A DNA stretch of 35,800 bases from the NCBI GenBank assembly GCA_035296705.1, contig DATHAL010000037.1:1-35800 (forward strand), written 5' to 3'. The notes under the pieces are model-generated. The model did not search any database. It had not been told where the DNA came from and saw only the letters and a program-made list of their open reading frames with translations. Shown here piece by piece: positions 22,379 through 30,742 of this stretch. Source of the DNA: WHSW01 sp035296705. GTDB lineage: Bacteria > Actinomycetota > Thermoleophilia > Solirubrobacterales > 70-9. The first letter of the stretch is position 1; the number at the start of each line of letters is the position of its first letter. Made by a program: the position numbers and the translations under genes.

Positions 22379-23858
22379 GCGGGCCAGCATGAGGGAGGGC
22401 CCGCTCGCCGATCTCTTCCGCTCCACCGTCGAGCCCGATGATCCTCCGGAGGCGCCGGCCCGCGGCGACCGCCCACAAGAGGGCGAGACGGACGTGATGC
22501 CGCAGCAACCCGAGCGGTCCCGGGAGGCCCCGGCGCCGGAGCCGCCGGCCCAGCCGGCCCCGTTCGACCGCGCGGCCGAGGGTGAGGAGGCGGGCCGAGA
22601 GCGCTCGGGCGAGGAGGTTCGGGCGTATCGCGTCGAGGACTCGGCTTCGTCCGGCCCGCCGGCCAAGGAGCGGCTCTCGAGGATCTTCTCCGACGAAGCG
22701 CTCGACGTCGAGGGCCCTGCCTACGGACGCGAGGAGCCGCGCTACAGCGGCCTGCCGGCCGGCGGACAGCCCACTCCGCATACGCCGGTGATCCGCGTCG
22801 TCGGCATCGGCGGCGCTGGGGTGAACGCGATCAACCGCATGGTCGAGGCGGGGATTCCGGGGGTCGAGTTCATGGCCGTGAACACCGACCTTCAGTCGCT
22901 TCAGCAGTCGAACGCCGACGTCACGGTCCATCTCGGCAGCGGCATGGCGCGCGGCCTCGGTGCCGGATCCGACCCGGAGCTCGGCTACAGGGCCGCTTTT
23001 CAGGAGCAGGACAAGATCAAGCGCCTGCTCAAGGGCTCGGACATGGTCTTCATCACCGCCGGCGCCGGCGGTGGCACCGGCACCGGGGCGGGTCCGGTGC
23101 TCGCGCGGCTCGCCCGCGACGTCGGCGCGCTCACGGTCGGGATCATCACGAAGCCGTTTCGCTTCGAGGGCACCCGCCGGGCGAGCCAGGCCGAGGAGGG
23201 GATCAAGGCCCTCTCGGCCGAGGTCGACACGCTGATCGTCGTGCCCAACGAGCGCCTGCTCAGCGTGCTCGCGAAGACGACCACGATGATGGAGGCCTTC
23301 CAGGTCGCCGACGACGTGCTGCGCCAGGGTGTCCAGGGGATCTCGGAGCTGATCACGCTCCCCGGAATGATCAACCTCGACTTCGCCGACGTCCGCACGA
23401 CGATGCGCGACGCGGGCAAGGCGCTGCTCGGGATCGGCATGGGCACCGGCGATCGCCGCGCGGTGCTCGCGGCGGAGAGCGCCGTCTCATCGCCGCTGCT
23501 CGAGACCTCGGTCGACGGCGCCCGCTCGATCCTGCTGTCGATCACCGGTGGGCCCGATCTGAGCCTGATCGAGGTCTCCGAGGCGGCGAAGATCGTCCAG
23601 GAGGCCGCGCATCCAGAGGCGAACATCATCTTCGGCGCGAACATCGACGACGCCGTCGACGACGAGGTCTGGATCACCGTGATCGCGACCCGCTTCGACG
23701 GCGGAGCGCCGCGCTCCCTTCCCTCGGCCGAGCGCGAGAGCCGCGCACTCGGCGCCGGCGCGGGATCGCGGCGACGCTCCGACTCCTCGCGTCGCATCGA
23801 GACTCCCGCGGTCCGTGACGTCGACCTCGACGTCCCGGAATACGTCCCAGGTCGCTGA
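22365..23858 (+). CDS. ftsZ: FtsZ-family GTPase with long N-terminal extension
   Basis: The 497-aa protein begins MARRKRASMREGPLADLFRS, a basic peptide followed by about 120 acidic/Pro-rich residues. A full FtsZ core starts near residue 142: 'VVGIGGAGVNAINRMVEAG', the tubulin signature 'AGAGGGTGTGAGPVLARLA', 'RASQAEEGIKALSAEVDTL', and the T7 synergy loop 'GMINLDFADVRTTM'. It should polymerise and hydrolyse GTP. The tail ends 'VDLDVPEYVPGR', like the conserved C-terminal peptide that binds FtsA/SepF. Ordinary FtsZ has only 10-30 residues before the core. ATG 22365 lies 8 nt after GAGGAGG, inside parA. I infer a ParA-coupled FtsZ, possibly a second paralog; whether another ftsZ sits in a dcw cluster cannot be seen here. 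Confidence 0.92.
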   Translation: MARRKRASMREGPLADLFRSTVEPDDPPEAPARGDRPQEGETDVMPQQPERSREAPAPEPPAQPAPFDRAAEGEEAGRERSGEEVRAYRVEDSASSGPPAKERLSRIFSDEALDVEGPAYGREEPRYSGLPAGGQPTPHTPVIRVVGIGGAGVNAINRMVEAGIPGVEFMAVNTDLQSLQQSNADVTVHLGSGMARGLGAGSDPELGYRAAFQEQDKIKRLLKGSDMVFITAGAGGGTGTGAGPVLARLARDVGALTVGIITKPFRFEGTRRASQAEEGIKALSAEVDTLIVVPNERLLSVLAKTTTMMEAFQVADDVLRQGVQGISELITLPGMINLDFADVRTTMRDAGKALLGIGMGTGDRRAVLAAESAVSSPLLETSVDGARSILLSITGGPDLSLIEVSEAAKIVQEAAHPEANIIFGANIDDAVDDEVWITVIATRFDGGAPRSLPSAERESRALGAGAGSRRRSDSSRRIETPAVRDVDLDVPEYVPGR

Positions 23859-23886
23859 CGGTCCCTTCGGCGGGGTGCCGCCGCCG

Positions 23887-23892
23887 TAGGCT
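23887..23892 (+). promoter_or_regulatory. -10 box of a leaderless gene (23899)
   Basis: TAGGCT, 6 nt, ATG 23899. It lies in the 40-bp gap after ftsZ and has the exact spacing of the boxes at 4691 and 26082. Confidence 0.55.
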
Positions 23893-23898
23893 CTCGCC

Positions 23899-25401
23899 AT
23901 GAGCGGAGGTGTTGTGGCGGCCGGGCACCCGGTCACGGCCGAGGCCGGCGCGCGCGTGCTGCGCGACGGCGGCAATGCTGTCGACGCCGCCGTGGCCGCG
24001 GTGATGACCTCGTTCGTGACGGAGAGTCCGCTCACGGGGCTCGGCGCCGGGGGCTACATGCTCGTCCACGGCGAGGGCCGCACCGACGTCCTCGACTTCT
24101 TCGTCGCGGCGCCGGGAGAGGGCGAGCGGCGATCCGAGCTCGTCCCGATCGACGTCTACTTCACCCCCGAGTCCGTGCAGGTCTTCCACGTCGGCGCGGC
24201 CTCCTGCGGCGTCCCCGGCACGCCCGCGGGCCTGGTCGAGGCGCTCGAACGGTTCGGCTCGGTCCCGCTCGCAGAGCTCGCCGCGCCCGCCGCGCGGCTG
24301 GCGCGCGAGGGCGTCGAGATCAACGGCGAGCAGGCGTACTTCCTCGACATCCTCGAGCCGATCCTCACCCACTACGAGGAGGCGCGGGCCATCTACGCCC
24401 CGTCCGGGCGGTTGCTCGGCCGAGGCGAGACGTTTCGGTTTCCGGAGCTCGGCGACGCGCTGGAGCTGCTCGGAGCGGAGGGCGCGACGCCGTTTTATGA
24501 GGGCGAGGTCGCGGCCGCGATCGCGGACTGGGTCCTCGAGCGCGGCGGCACCCTGGGGCGGACCGATCTCGCCGCCTACGGGACGATCGCCCGCGAGCCG
24601 GTCGCCGCCCGCTTCCACGGCATTGAGGTGCTCACCAACCCACCACCGTCCTCGGGCGGCATCCTGATCGCGTTCGCGCTCGAGCTGCTCGAGCGCACCG
24701 GCGGCCCGTGCCCGACCCTGGAGCAGATCGTCGCCGCGATGCGCGCCGCGCAGGAGGCGCGCAGCGAGCAGTTCCTCGACGGCCTCGTCGTGCCCGAGTT
24801 CGCCGAACGGTTCCTCGACGAGTCGCGCCTGCGGGCGGCGGCCGACCGGCTCGGCTCGACCACGCACATCACGGCGGTCGACGGAGCGGGACGCTGCGCC
24901 AGCGTCACCTGCTCGAACGGCACCGGCTCCGGGATCATCGTCCCCGGCACCGGCGTGCACGTCAACAACATGCTCGGCGAGGAGGACCTCAACCCGCACG
25001 GGTTTCACCTCCACCCCCCGGGCCGCCGGCTGCCGTCGATGATGTCGCCGACCGTCGTCCTCGAGGAGGGAGCGCTCGTCGCCGGCCTCGGCAGCGGCGG
25101 CTCGAACCGGATCCGCTCGGCGATCCTCCAGACGATCGTCCGTTTGCTCTGCGACGAGCTCGGCGCCGCCGAGGCCGTGGTGGCGCCGCGCGTCCACTAC
25201 GAGGCCGGCGCCGTCCAGGCGGAGCCGGGGATCGACGAGGAGGCCCTGCTGGCGCTCGAGGCGGCGGGCTACGAGGTGGTCCGCTGGCCGGCACTCAACG
25301 TCTTCTTCGGCGGCGTCCACGCCGTGGCCCGGGACGCGTCGAGCGGCGAGCTCGAGGGCGGCGGAGACCCGCGTCGTGGCGGCGCCGTGGCCGTGGCCTG
25401 A
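23899..25401 (+). CDS. ggt: Gamma-glutamyltransferase family protein
   Basis: A 500-aa N-terminal-nucleophile hydrolase that cleaves itself and transfers or hydrolyses gamma-glutamyl groups of glutathione-like compounds. It starts MSGGVVAAGHPVTAEAGARV, with 'GGNAVDAAVAAVMTSFVTESPLTGLGAGGYML' (usual large-subunit start). The cleavage site is 'GSTTHITAVD', Thr321-Thr322-His323, with one of the Thr residues the new N-terminus of the small subunit. Downstream are 'SNGTGSGIIVPGTGVHVNNML' and 'RRLPSMMSPTVV' (substrate Ser-Ser/Met region variant) and a 'GLGSGGSNRIRSAI' loop. There is no signal peptide, so it is probably cytoplasmic, and it is somewhat shorter than E. coli GGT (580 aa). Actinobacteria usually lack glutathione, so gamma-glutamylcysteine or amides are more likely substrates. 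Confidence 0.88.
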   Translation: MSGGVVAAGHPVTAEAGARVLRDGGNAVDAAVAAVMTSFVTESPLTGLGAGGYMLVHGEGRTDVLDFFVAAPGEGERRSELVPIDVYFTPESVQVFHVGAASCGVPGTPAGLVEALERFGSVPLAELAAPAARLAREGVEINGEQAYFLDILEPILTHYEEARAIYAPSGRLLGRGETFRFPELGDALELLGAEGATPFYEGEVAAAIADWVLERGGTLGRTDLAAYGTIAREPVAARFHGIEVLTNPPPSSGGILIAFALELLERTGGPCPTLEQIVAAMRAAQEARSEQFLDGLVVPEFAERFLDESRLRAAADRLGSTTHITAVDGAGRCASVTCSNGTGSGIIVPGTGVHVNNMLGEEDLNPHGFHLHPPGRRLPSMMSPTVVLEEGALVAGLGSGGSNRIRSAILQTIVRLLCDELGAAEAVVAPRVHYEAGAVQAEPGIDEEALLALEAAGYEVVRWPALNVFFGGVHAVARDASSGELEGGGDPRRGGAVAVA

Positions 25402-25421
25402 GCGCGAGATTACGGTCGCGC
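25402..25421. terminator. Hairpin between convergent ggt and Lon-N genes
   Basis: GCGCGA (25402-25407) pairs with TCGCGC (25416-25421) around an 8-nt loop, in the 35-bp gap between two convergent stops. Confidence 0.35.
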
Positions 25422-25436
25422 GGTGACGCCGGGCGG

Positions 25437-26075
25437 CTAGAGCGCACCGCCGAAGGCGACCTTGCCGTTGAGCTTCGCGCGCTCGGCGATCTCGCGCGAA
25501 CGCGCCACCGCCTCGACGAGCGCGCCGAGCGCGCTCGCCAGCACCTCCATGCGCTCGGGCTCCTCACGCAGCTCGAGCAGCCGCTGCTTGGTCTCCGGCG
25601 GCAGCTCGACGCGGGCGGCGATCCCGTAGGAATCCATCGCCTCGAGGTCCTCATCCTCGGGCGGGTCGCCGCCGACCCGGCGCACCAGCTCGGCGAACGC
25701 GGCGCGCGCGTCCGCGGCGGCGCTCCCTGCGGTCGGCTCCTCATCCGCGAGCCCCTCCACCGGCGCGACCTCGCCGGCCGGGAACTCGGCGGCCTCGAAG
25801 CGGTCGAGCACGCGGAACGGCCGCTCGCCCGTGACGACGATGTTCATGCGCCCGTCATCGAAGCGCTCGGTGACCTCCGTGACGCGGGCCTCGCAGCCGA
25901 CCCGGCGGGCGCCGTCGTCGTCGCGAAAGACGATCCCGAAGAGCTCGCCGTCCTCGAGGCACTTGGCGATCATGCGCTTGTAGCGCTCCTCGAAGATGTG
26001 CAGCGGTAGGAGCTCGCCGGGGAGCAGCACGAGCGGCAGCTCGAAGATCGGCAGCTCGACGCCGTCGGCGTCCAT
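25437..26075 (-). CDS. Lon substrate-binding-domain protein (Lon N-domain only)
   Basis: The 212-aa protein begins MDADGVELPIFELPLVLLPG and continues 'ELLPLHIFEERYKRMIAKCLEDG', the standard start of the LON N-terminal substrate-binding domain (PUA-like fold). It continues with 'FGIVFRDDDG', 'RMNIVVTGERPFRVLDRF', and a helical C-terminal part. There is no AAA+ or protease domain, so this is the free-standing family (PF02190) found in many bacteria; its role is unknown, possibly protein or nucleic-acid binding. The start ATG is fixed by a leaderless promoter box 6 nt upstream. Confidence 0.88.
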   Translation of the reverse strand: MDADGVELPIFELPLVLLPGELLPLHIFEERYKRMIAKCLEDGELFGIVFRDDDGARRVGCEARVTEVTERFDDGRMNIVVTGERPFRVLDRFEAAEFPAGEVAPVEGLADEEPTAGSAAADARAAFAELVRRVGGDPPEDEDLEAMDSYGIAARVELPPETKQRLLELREEPERMEVLASALGALVEAVARSREIAERAKLNGKVAFGGAL

Positions 26076-26081
26076 GGCTCG

Positions 26082-26087
26082 ATTCTA
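26082..26087 (-). promoter_or_regulatory. -10 box of a leaderless gene (26075)
   Basis: Minus-strand TAGAAT, 6 nt (CGAGCC), ATG 26075. It is the strongest match to TANNNT with the 6-nt spacing on this strand. Confidence 0.55.
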
Positions 26088-26105
26088 AGCGCCCCGCGTA
26101 GCGGG

Positions 26106-26111
26106 CAGAAT
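26106..26111 (+). promoter_or_regulatory. Candidate -10 box of the adenylate cyclase gene
   Basis: CAGAAT lies 8 nt before GTG 26120 and 2 nt before GTG 26114. If functional it would favour GTG 26120 as the true (leaderless) start. The first base deviates from the TANNNT rule. Confidence 0.3.
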
Positions 26112-26113
26112 GG

Positions 26114-27241
26114 GTGCCGGTGGCCACGACCGAGATCGACTTCGAGGCCGAGGGCCTGCTCGCCGGAGCGGACGGCGCGGCGCGGGAGGCCCGTCTCAGG
26201 CTCCTGCGGGAGCTGGCCGGCGACGGTGTGGAGCTCGAGGAGCTGAGGCGCGCCGTCACCGAGGATCGGCTCGTCCTGCTCCCGGTCGAGCGCGTCCTCA
26301 GCGGCGGTGCCGAGCGCTTCACGCCGATCGAGGTGGCCGAGCGAGCCGGGATCGAGCTCGAGTTCCTGAAGCGCCAGTGGCGCGCGCTTGGGATGGCGCT
26401 GGTCGACGACGACGAGCCGGTCTACACCGAGCGCGACGTCGAGGCCGCGCAGCGCCTGCGGCTCCTTCGCGAGGCGGGCGTGCCGGACGACGGAGTCCTC
26501 GAGACGGCGCGACTGCTCGGGATGAGCATGTCGCAGCTCGCGGCCGCCAACCGGCGCCTGATCGCCGACGCCTTCACCCAGGAGGGCGACACCGAGTACG
26601 ACGTGGCGAAGCGGTTCGAGGCCGCCGCGTCGGCACTCATGCCGATGATCGGTGATTCCCTCGGCTACGTGCTCAACCTCCACCTGCGCGAGCAGATCAG
26701 ACACGACGCCTTCGGCCTGGCCGAGCTCTCGGGCGGCCGGGGCGCGCTCGCCGACGACATCACCGTCTGCTTCGCCGACATGGTCGGCTTCACCCGACTC
26801 GGCGAGGCCCTCGAGCCGGAGGCGCTCGGGACGGTCACCGGGCGCCTGGGGGAGCTTGCTGCGGAGGCGGTCGAGCCGCCCGTCCGGCTCGTGAAGCTGA
26901 TCGGGGATGCGGCGATGCTGGTCGGGCCCGAGCCAGGTCCGGTGCTCGACGCGGCGCTCGACCTGGTCGACGCCGCCGATGCCCAGGGCGAGGACTTCCC
27001 GCCCCTTCGGGCCGGCGTCGCATCCGGATCCGCGATCCCCCGCGGCGGCGACTGGTACGGACGGCCCGTGAATCTCGCGAGCCGCGTGACCACGGTTGCC
27101 CGCCCCGGCAGCGTGCTCGCAACGCGGGAGGTCCACGACGCGCTCGAGGATGCCTACGCCTGGTCCCACGCGGGCGCGCGCAGGTTGAAGGGAATCGAGG
27201 GTTCGGTGCGGCTCTATCGCTGCCGGCGGCGGGCGGAGTAA
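26114..27241 (+). CDS. Class III adenylate cyclase with N-terminal regulatory domain, Rv2212-like
   Basis: A 375-aa (373 if GTG 26120) soluble nucleotide cyclase. Residues about 60-160 hold a helical regulatory domain containing a MerR-like segment: 'FTPIEVAERAGIELEFLKRQWRALGM', then 'YTERDVEAAQRLRLLREAGVPDDG'. The catalytic domain starts at 'ALADDITVCFADMVGFTRLGE' with metal-binding Asp222, continues with 'LVKLIGDAAMLVG' (Asp265) and has the transition-state Asn/Arg in 'GRPVNLASRVTTVARPG'. All key residues are present, so it should make cAMP. Order and length resemble the pH- and fatty-acid-sensing mycobacterial cyclase Rv2212. It stands upstream of dipZ in the same direction with a 32-bp gap. 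Confidence 0.85.
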   Translation: MPVATTEIDFEAEGLLAGADGAAREARLRLLRELAGDGVELEELRRAVTEDRLVLLPVERVLSGGAERFTPIEVAERAGIELEFLKRQWRALGMALVDDDEPVYTERDVEAAQRLRLLREAGVPDDGVLETARLLGMSMSQLAAANRRLIADAFTQEGDTEYDVAKRFEAAASALMPMIGDSLGYVLNLHLREQIRHDAFGLAELSGGRGALADDITVCFADMVGFTRLGEALEPEALGTVTGRLGELAAEAVEPPVRLVKLIGDAAMLVGPEPGPVLDAALDLVDAADAQGEDFPPLRAGVASGSAIPRGGDWYGRPVNLASRVTTVARPGSVLATREVHDALEDAYAWSHAGARRLKGIEGSVRLYRCRRRAE

Positions 27242-27273
27242 CGCCGCGGGCGCTCGCGCGACCCTCTCCAGAG

Positions 27274-29004
27274 ATGGTTCTCCTGATGCTCTTCGCGCTC
27301 GTCGCGGGCGCCGCCACGGCACTATCGCCGTGCGTCCTGCCGGTGCTGCCGGCCGTGCTCGGCGCTGGGGTCACGGGGGGCCGGCGTCGGCCGCTCGGAG
27401 TGGTCACCGGGCTGGTGCTCGCGTTCACGTTCGCGACCGTGGCGCTCGTCTATGTGATCGATGCGCTCGGGCTGCCGAACGGGTTCGTTCGCACGCTCGC
27501 GATCGTCACCCTCCTGGGCTTCGGCGGCGCGCTGCTCGTCCCCGGGCTCGCGGGCCGGATCGAGGCGTTCGGCAGCCGCCTCGCTCCGGGGCCGGCGCGG
27601 CCCCGCGGATCGGGATTCGGCTCGGGCCTGGCGATCGGCGCCAGCCTCGGCTTCGTCTACACGCCGTGCGCCGGGCCGATCCTCGCCGGCGTGATCACGG
27701 TGTCGGCCGCCCAGGACTTCGCGGCCGGCAGGCTCGCGGTGGCACTCGCCTACGCGGTGGGATCCGGGCTCGTCCTCTACGTGGTGATGCTCGGCGGACG
27801 CCGCCTCGTCGAGCGTCTCAAGCCGGCCCGCGCCTGGGTGCAGATGGCGACCGGCGCGACGATGGTCGCCGTCGCGATCGCGATGAGTGCCGACCTCGAC
27901 CTCAAGTTTCAGAACGCGATCGCCGACGACCTCCCGTCGGTGCTCGTGAACCCGAGCGGCGGCCTCGAGGAGAGCGAGGCGGTGGCCGACGACCTTGCAT
28001 CCGTGCGCGGTGCCGGGCATCCGCCGCTCCAGCCGAAGCCGGGCGAGGGCGAGCTCTCCGATTACGGCCGGGCGCCGGACTTCACCGGAACGCAAGCGTG
28101 GTTCAACACCGGCGGCGAGCCGCTCTCGGTCCCGGAGCTCACGCGGGGCGAGGGCGGGGTCGTCCTGGTCGACTTCTGGACCTACACGTGCATCAACTGC
28201 ATCCGGACGCTCCCGTACGTCGAGGCGTGGGCGCGCGAGTACACCGACGACGGCCTCACCGTCGTCGGGGTGCACTCGCCGGAGTTCGCGTTCGAGAAGG
28301 ACGCCGGCAACGTCGCCGACGCCATCGACCGCTACGGGCTGACGTACCCGGTCGTCCAGGACAACGTGCTCTCGACCTGGAATGCGTTTGGAAACCAGTA
28401 CTGGCCCGCGAAGTACTTGATCGACGCGCGCGGTCACGTCCGCTACGTGCATTTCGGCGAGGGCCAGTACGAGGAGACCGAGGAGGCGATCCGCTCGCTG
28501 CTGGCCGATGCCGGTAACCGCAGGCTGGGCTCGCGTGCCCGACCCGGCGGCACCGAGCGGATCGACCCGAGGCTACGGACCCCCGAGACGTACCTGGGTA
28601 CGGCGCGGGCAACGGGCTGGGTCGAGGGCCCCCATCCCGGCGTCTACGACTACGGGGCGACGGACAGTCGCCGGCTCGAGCTCAACCGGTTCGCGTACGG
28701 CGGAGTCTGGGACGTCGGCCCGGAATCGGCGCGGTCCGTGAGCAGCGCCACGGTGTCGCTGTCCTTCCAGGCGCGAAGGGTGTTCCTGGTGCTCGGCGCC
28801 GACCATCGTCCGCGCGATCTTCGGCTCGAGCTCGACGGCAGACCGCTCGGCGAGCGGATCGCCGGGGACGACGTGCGCGATTCCAGCGCGCGGATCTCCA
28901 AGCAGCGCCTCTACCGGCTCGTCGACCTGCCGCGCGCGGGCCGCCACACGCTCGAGCTGCGGTTCGAGCCGGGGATCGAGGGTTACGCGTTCACCTTCGG
29001 CTGA
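27274..29004 (+). CDS. dipZ: DipZ-type fusion: CcdA-like membrane domain, thioredoxin domain and C-terminal beta domain
   Basis: The 576-aa protein passes electrons across the membrane to extracellular disulfides. The CcdA-like domain (about 1-215) has 'ALSPCVLPVLPAVLG' and 'FVYTPCAGPILAGVI', the two redox cysteines in helices. The thioredoxin-like domain (about 265-405) has 'LVDFWTYTCINCIRTLPYVEAW' with CINC at Cys306-Cys309. This WTYTCINC form is typical of DipZ/TlpA-like proteins. The C-terminal domain (about 420-576) is beta-rich ('GVWDVGPESARSV', 'VFLVLGADHRPRDLRLELDGRPLG') and is the carbohydrate-binding-like part found in M. tuberculosis DipZ (Rv2874). Length and domain order match that protein. 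The partner that it reduces is not in view. Confidence 0.92.
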   Translation: MVLLMLFALVAGAATALSPCVLPVLPAVLGAGVTGGRRRPLGVVTGLVLAFTFATVALVYVIDALGLPNGFVRTLAIVTLLGFGGALLVPGLAGRIEAFGSRLAPGPARPRGSGFGSGLAIGASLGFVYTPCAGPILAGVITVSAAQDFAAGRLAVALAYAVGSGLVLYVVMLGGRRLVERLKPARAWVQMATGATMVAVAIAMSADLDLKFQNAIADDLPSVLVNPSGGLEESEAVADDLASVRGAGHPPLQPKPGEGELSDYGRAPDFTGTQAWFNTGGEPLSVPELTRGEGGVVLVDFWTYTCINCIRTLPYVEAWAREYTDDGLTVVGVHSPEFAFEKDAGNVADAIDRYGLTYPVVQDNVLSTWNAFGNQYWPAKYLIDARGHVRYVHFGEGQYEETEEAIRSLLADAGNRRLGSRARPGGTERIDPRLRTPETYLGTARATGWVEGPHPGVYDYGATDSRRLELNRFAYGGVWDVGPESARSVSSATVSLSFQARRVFLVLGADHRPRDLRLELDGRPLGERIAGDDVRDSSARISKQRLYRLVDLPRAGRHTLELRFEPGIEGYAFTFG

Positions 29005-29015
29005 GCCGCGACCGG

Positions 29016-29927
29016 CTACGGCTTGCGCGCGCTCAACAGCAGGTTGTAGAAGAGCTCCGGCGGCAGCCGTGGCTCGAGCACCTCGGTATCGAGACGCTGC
29101 AGCGCGATGTAGCTGCGGAATGCGAACTCCCGCCACGCGTATGGGATCTCCGCCGGATCGGCGCGCGCCTCGAGCGACCGCAGCAGCCAGCCGTAGGCGT
29201 TCGCGACCAGCTCCTCGCCGCTCACCCGCGCCTCCACGAACCCGGCGCCCGAGACCAGGCGGCGCAGGTCGGCAGGCGCGAAGGCGTGCACGTCGACCTC
29301 GGGCTCGAGCGCGTGGCCGCCGTTCGACTGGAGCCCGGCGGGGGCGCGCCCGGCGCGAAGCGCGCGGCGCCAGAGCGGCGCGAGCAGCGCGCCGCTTCGC
29401 TTCGGAAGCTCGGCCAGGCGATCGCCGTAGCGCGAGGGCTCGCCGCAGAAGACGATCTTCCCACCCGGTCGCAGCACGCGCTCGAACTCCGCGAACGCCC
29501 GCTCGACGGCGGGGATGTGGTGCAGCACCGCATGTCCGAAGACGAGGTCGAAGCTCTCGTGCTCGAACGGCAGCTCCTCGGCCTCGGTCCGAACCGTCCG
29601 CACCTCGACCCCGAGCGCAGCGGCGCTCGCGGAGAGCCTCCGCAGCATCCCGTCGGAGATGTCGGTCGCGGTGGAACGCTCGATCAGGCCGAGCTGGGCG
29701 AGGTTGAGAGAGAAGTAGCCGGTGCCGGCGCCGACCTCGAGCGCGTCGCCGAACGGCGAGCGCGGCGGGCGGCCGAGGGCCTTGACCAGCTTCCCGCGGA
29801 CCTGCTCCTGGCCGACCGGGCCGAAGTCGATCCCCCACTTGGTGTCGTAGGAGTCAGCTGCCGCGTCGTGGTAGCGCGTGTTCGCGTCCTTGATCTCCTC
29901 GGTCGTTGCGGTCCGCGCAGCGGGCAT
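29016..29927 (-). CDS. SAM-dependent class I methyltransferase
   Basis: From ATG 29927 (MPAARTATTEEIKDANTRYH) 303 aa. The Rossmann core has 'ALEVGAGTGYFSLNLAQLGL' (motif I), 'STATDISDGML' (motif II acidic residue), 'ELPFEHESFDLVFGHAVLHHIP' and 'VLRPGGKIVFCGEPSRYGDRL'. Unusual is a C-terminal half of about 130 residues ('DLRRLVSGAGFVEARVSGEEL', 'YGWLLRSLEARADP', 'LPPELFYNLLLSARKP'), probably a substrate-binding cap. The 'N-terminal DANTRYHDAAADSYDTKWG' segment is typical of small-molecule or polyketide/sugar methyltransferases. It may belong to the alpha-glucan methylation set next door, but it is transcribed away from it. The in-frame GTG further up (30029) is rejected because the TACTAT box lies between. 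Confidence 0.8.
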   Translation of the reverse strand: MPAARTATTEEIKDANTRYHDAAADSYDTKWGIDFGPVGQEQVRGKLVKALGRPPRSPFGDALEVGAGTGYFSLNLAQLGLIERSTATDISDGMLRRLSASAAALGVEVRTVRTEAEELPFEHESFDLVFGHAVLHHIPAVERAFAEFERVLRPGGKIVFCGEPSRYGDRLAELPKRSGALLAPLWRRALRAGRAPAGLQSNGGHALEPEVDVHAFAPADLRRLVSGAGFVEARVSGEELVANAYGWLLRSLEARADPAEIPYAWREFAFRSYIALQRLDTEVLEPRLPPELFYNLLLSARKP

Positions 29928-29937
29928 CGGCGGCTGG

Positions 29938-29943
29938 ATAGTA
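29938..29943 (-). promoter_or_regulatory. -10 box of the methyltransferase gene (29927)
   Basis: Minus-strand TACTAT, 10 nt before ATG 29927, leaving a leader of a few bases. Confidence 0.45.
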
Positions 29944-29965
29944 GGCGCTCTCAGGCTGCAGCCAC

Positions 29966-29971
29966 TACGGT
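29966..29971 (+). promoter_or_regulatory. -10 box of the glucan operon
   Basis: TACGGT, 9 nt before GTG 29981. It is divergent from the TACTAT box at 29938-29943, so the two promoters share the short gap. Confidence 0.4.
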
Positions 29972-29980
29972 CCGCGCCCG

Positions 29981-30742
29981 GTGGAAGAGCCTCACCTGCA
30001 GCGAGACCAGCCCGAGGGCGTGCCGCCACTTGCCCTGACCGGCGAGCGGACGCTGCCCGACGTGCCGGCGGAGAACTACTGGTACCGGCGCCACCTCGCC
30101 GTCTATGAGTGGATCGCCGGGCGGGTTGCGGGCCTGCGGGTCGCCGACCTCGCCTGCGGCGAGGGCTACGGATCGAACGTGCTCGCCCGGCGCGCCTCCG
30201 AGGTGGTCGGCGTCGACGCGAACCCGGAGGCCCACGAGCACGCCCGGCTCCGCTACCGGCGGCCGAACCTGCGCTTCGAGCGCGGCCTTGTCGACTCCTT
30301 CGAGGGGCCGTGCGACGCGATCGTCTTCCTGCAGACGATCGAGCACGTCTCCGACCCCGGAACGCTGCTCGAGGGCTTCGCGCGTGTTGCGCCGGTGAGC
30401 TACGTCTCGACGCCGAACCGGCTCACGCTCGCGCCGGAGGGTCAGCGGAAGTCCGACAACCCCTGGCACCTGCGGGAGTACACGGCCGCCGAGTACGGCG
30501 AGCTGCTCGCGCCCCACTTCGCCTCGGTCGAGCTCTACGGCGTCTTCCACGCGCGCAAGCTGCGCCTCCACGAGCTGGCGCTGCGCGCCGGCTGGGACCG
30601 GGTGCACGCGGCGCTGGGGATCACGAAGCCGTTCTACGACCGCTTCGTGCCGTCGATCGCGGCCTCGGACTTCGCGATCCGCGCCGAGGCGGGTTGCGAT
30701 CTCGACCGCGCGCTCGATTTCCTCGCCGTCTGCCGCTCGTGA
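29981..30742 (+). CDS. SAM-dependent methyltransferase, Rv3030-like
   Basis: The 253-aa protein reads 'LTGERTLPDVPAENYWYRRHLAVYEWIAGR' near residues 18-47, a signature I recognise from mycobacterial Rv3030 in the methylglucose-lipopolysaccharide locus. The SAM core has 'VADLACGEGYGSNVLARRA', 'VVGVDANPEAHEHARLRY', and 'DAIVFLQTIEHVSDPGTLL', then 'VSYVSTPNRLTLAPEG' and 'NPWHLREYTAAEYGELL'. It is expected to methylate a sugar or glucan, by analogy with its locus. The stop overlaps the start of the GH57 gene (GTGA), so the two are co-translated. Confidence 0.85.
   Translation: MEEPHLQRDQPEGVPPLALTGERTLPDVPAENYWYRRHLAVYEWIAGRVAGLRVADLACGEGYGSNVLARRASEVVGVDANPEAHEHARLRYRRPNLRFERGLVDSFEGPCDAIVFLQTIEHVSDPGTLLEGFARVAPVSYVSTPNRLTLAPEGQRKSDNPWHLREYTAAEYGELLAPHFASVELYGVFHARKLRLHELALRAGWDRVHAALGITKPFYDRFVPSIAASDFAIRAEAGCDLDRALDFLAVCRS

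Noticed and set aside
7545..25401. Idea that ggt acts with egtB/egtD in ergothioneine synthesis in place of EgtC
   Set aside because: The genes are 14 kb apart, in different operons, and EgtC belongs to another family; nothing in the sequence links them.
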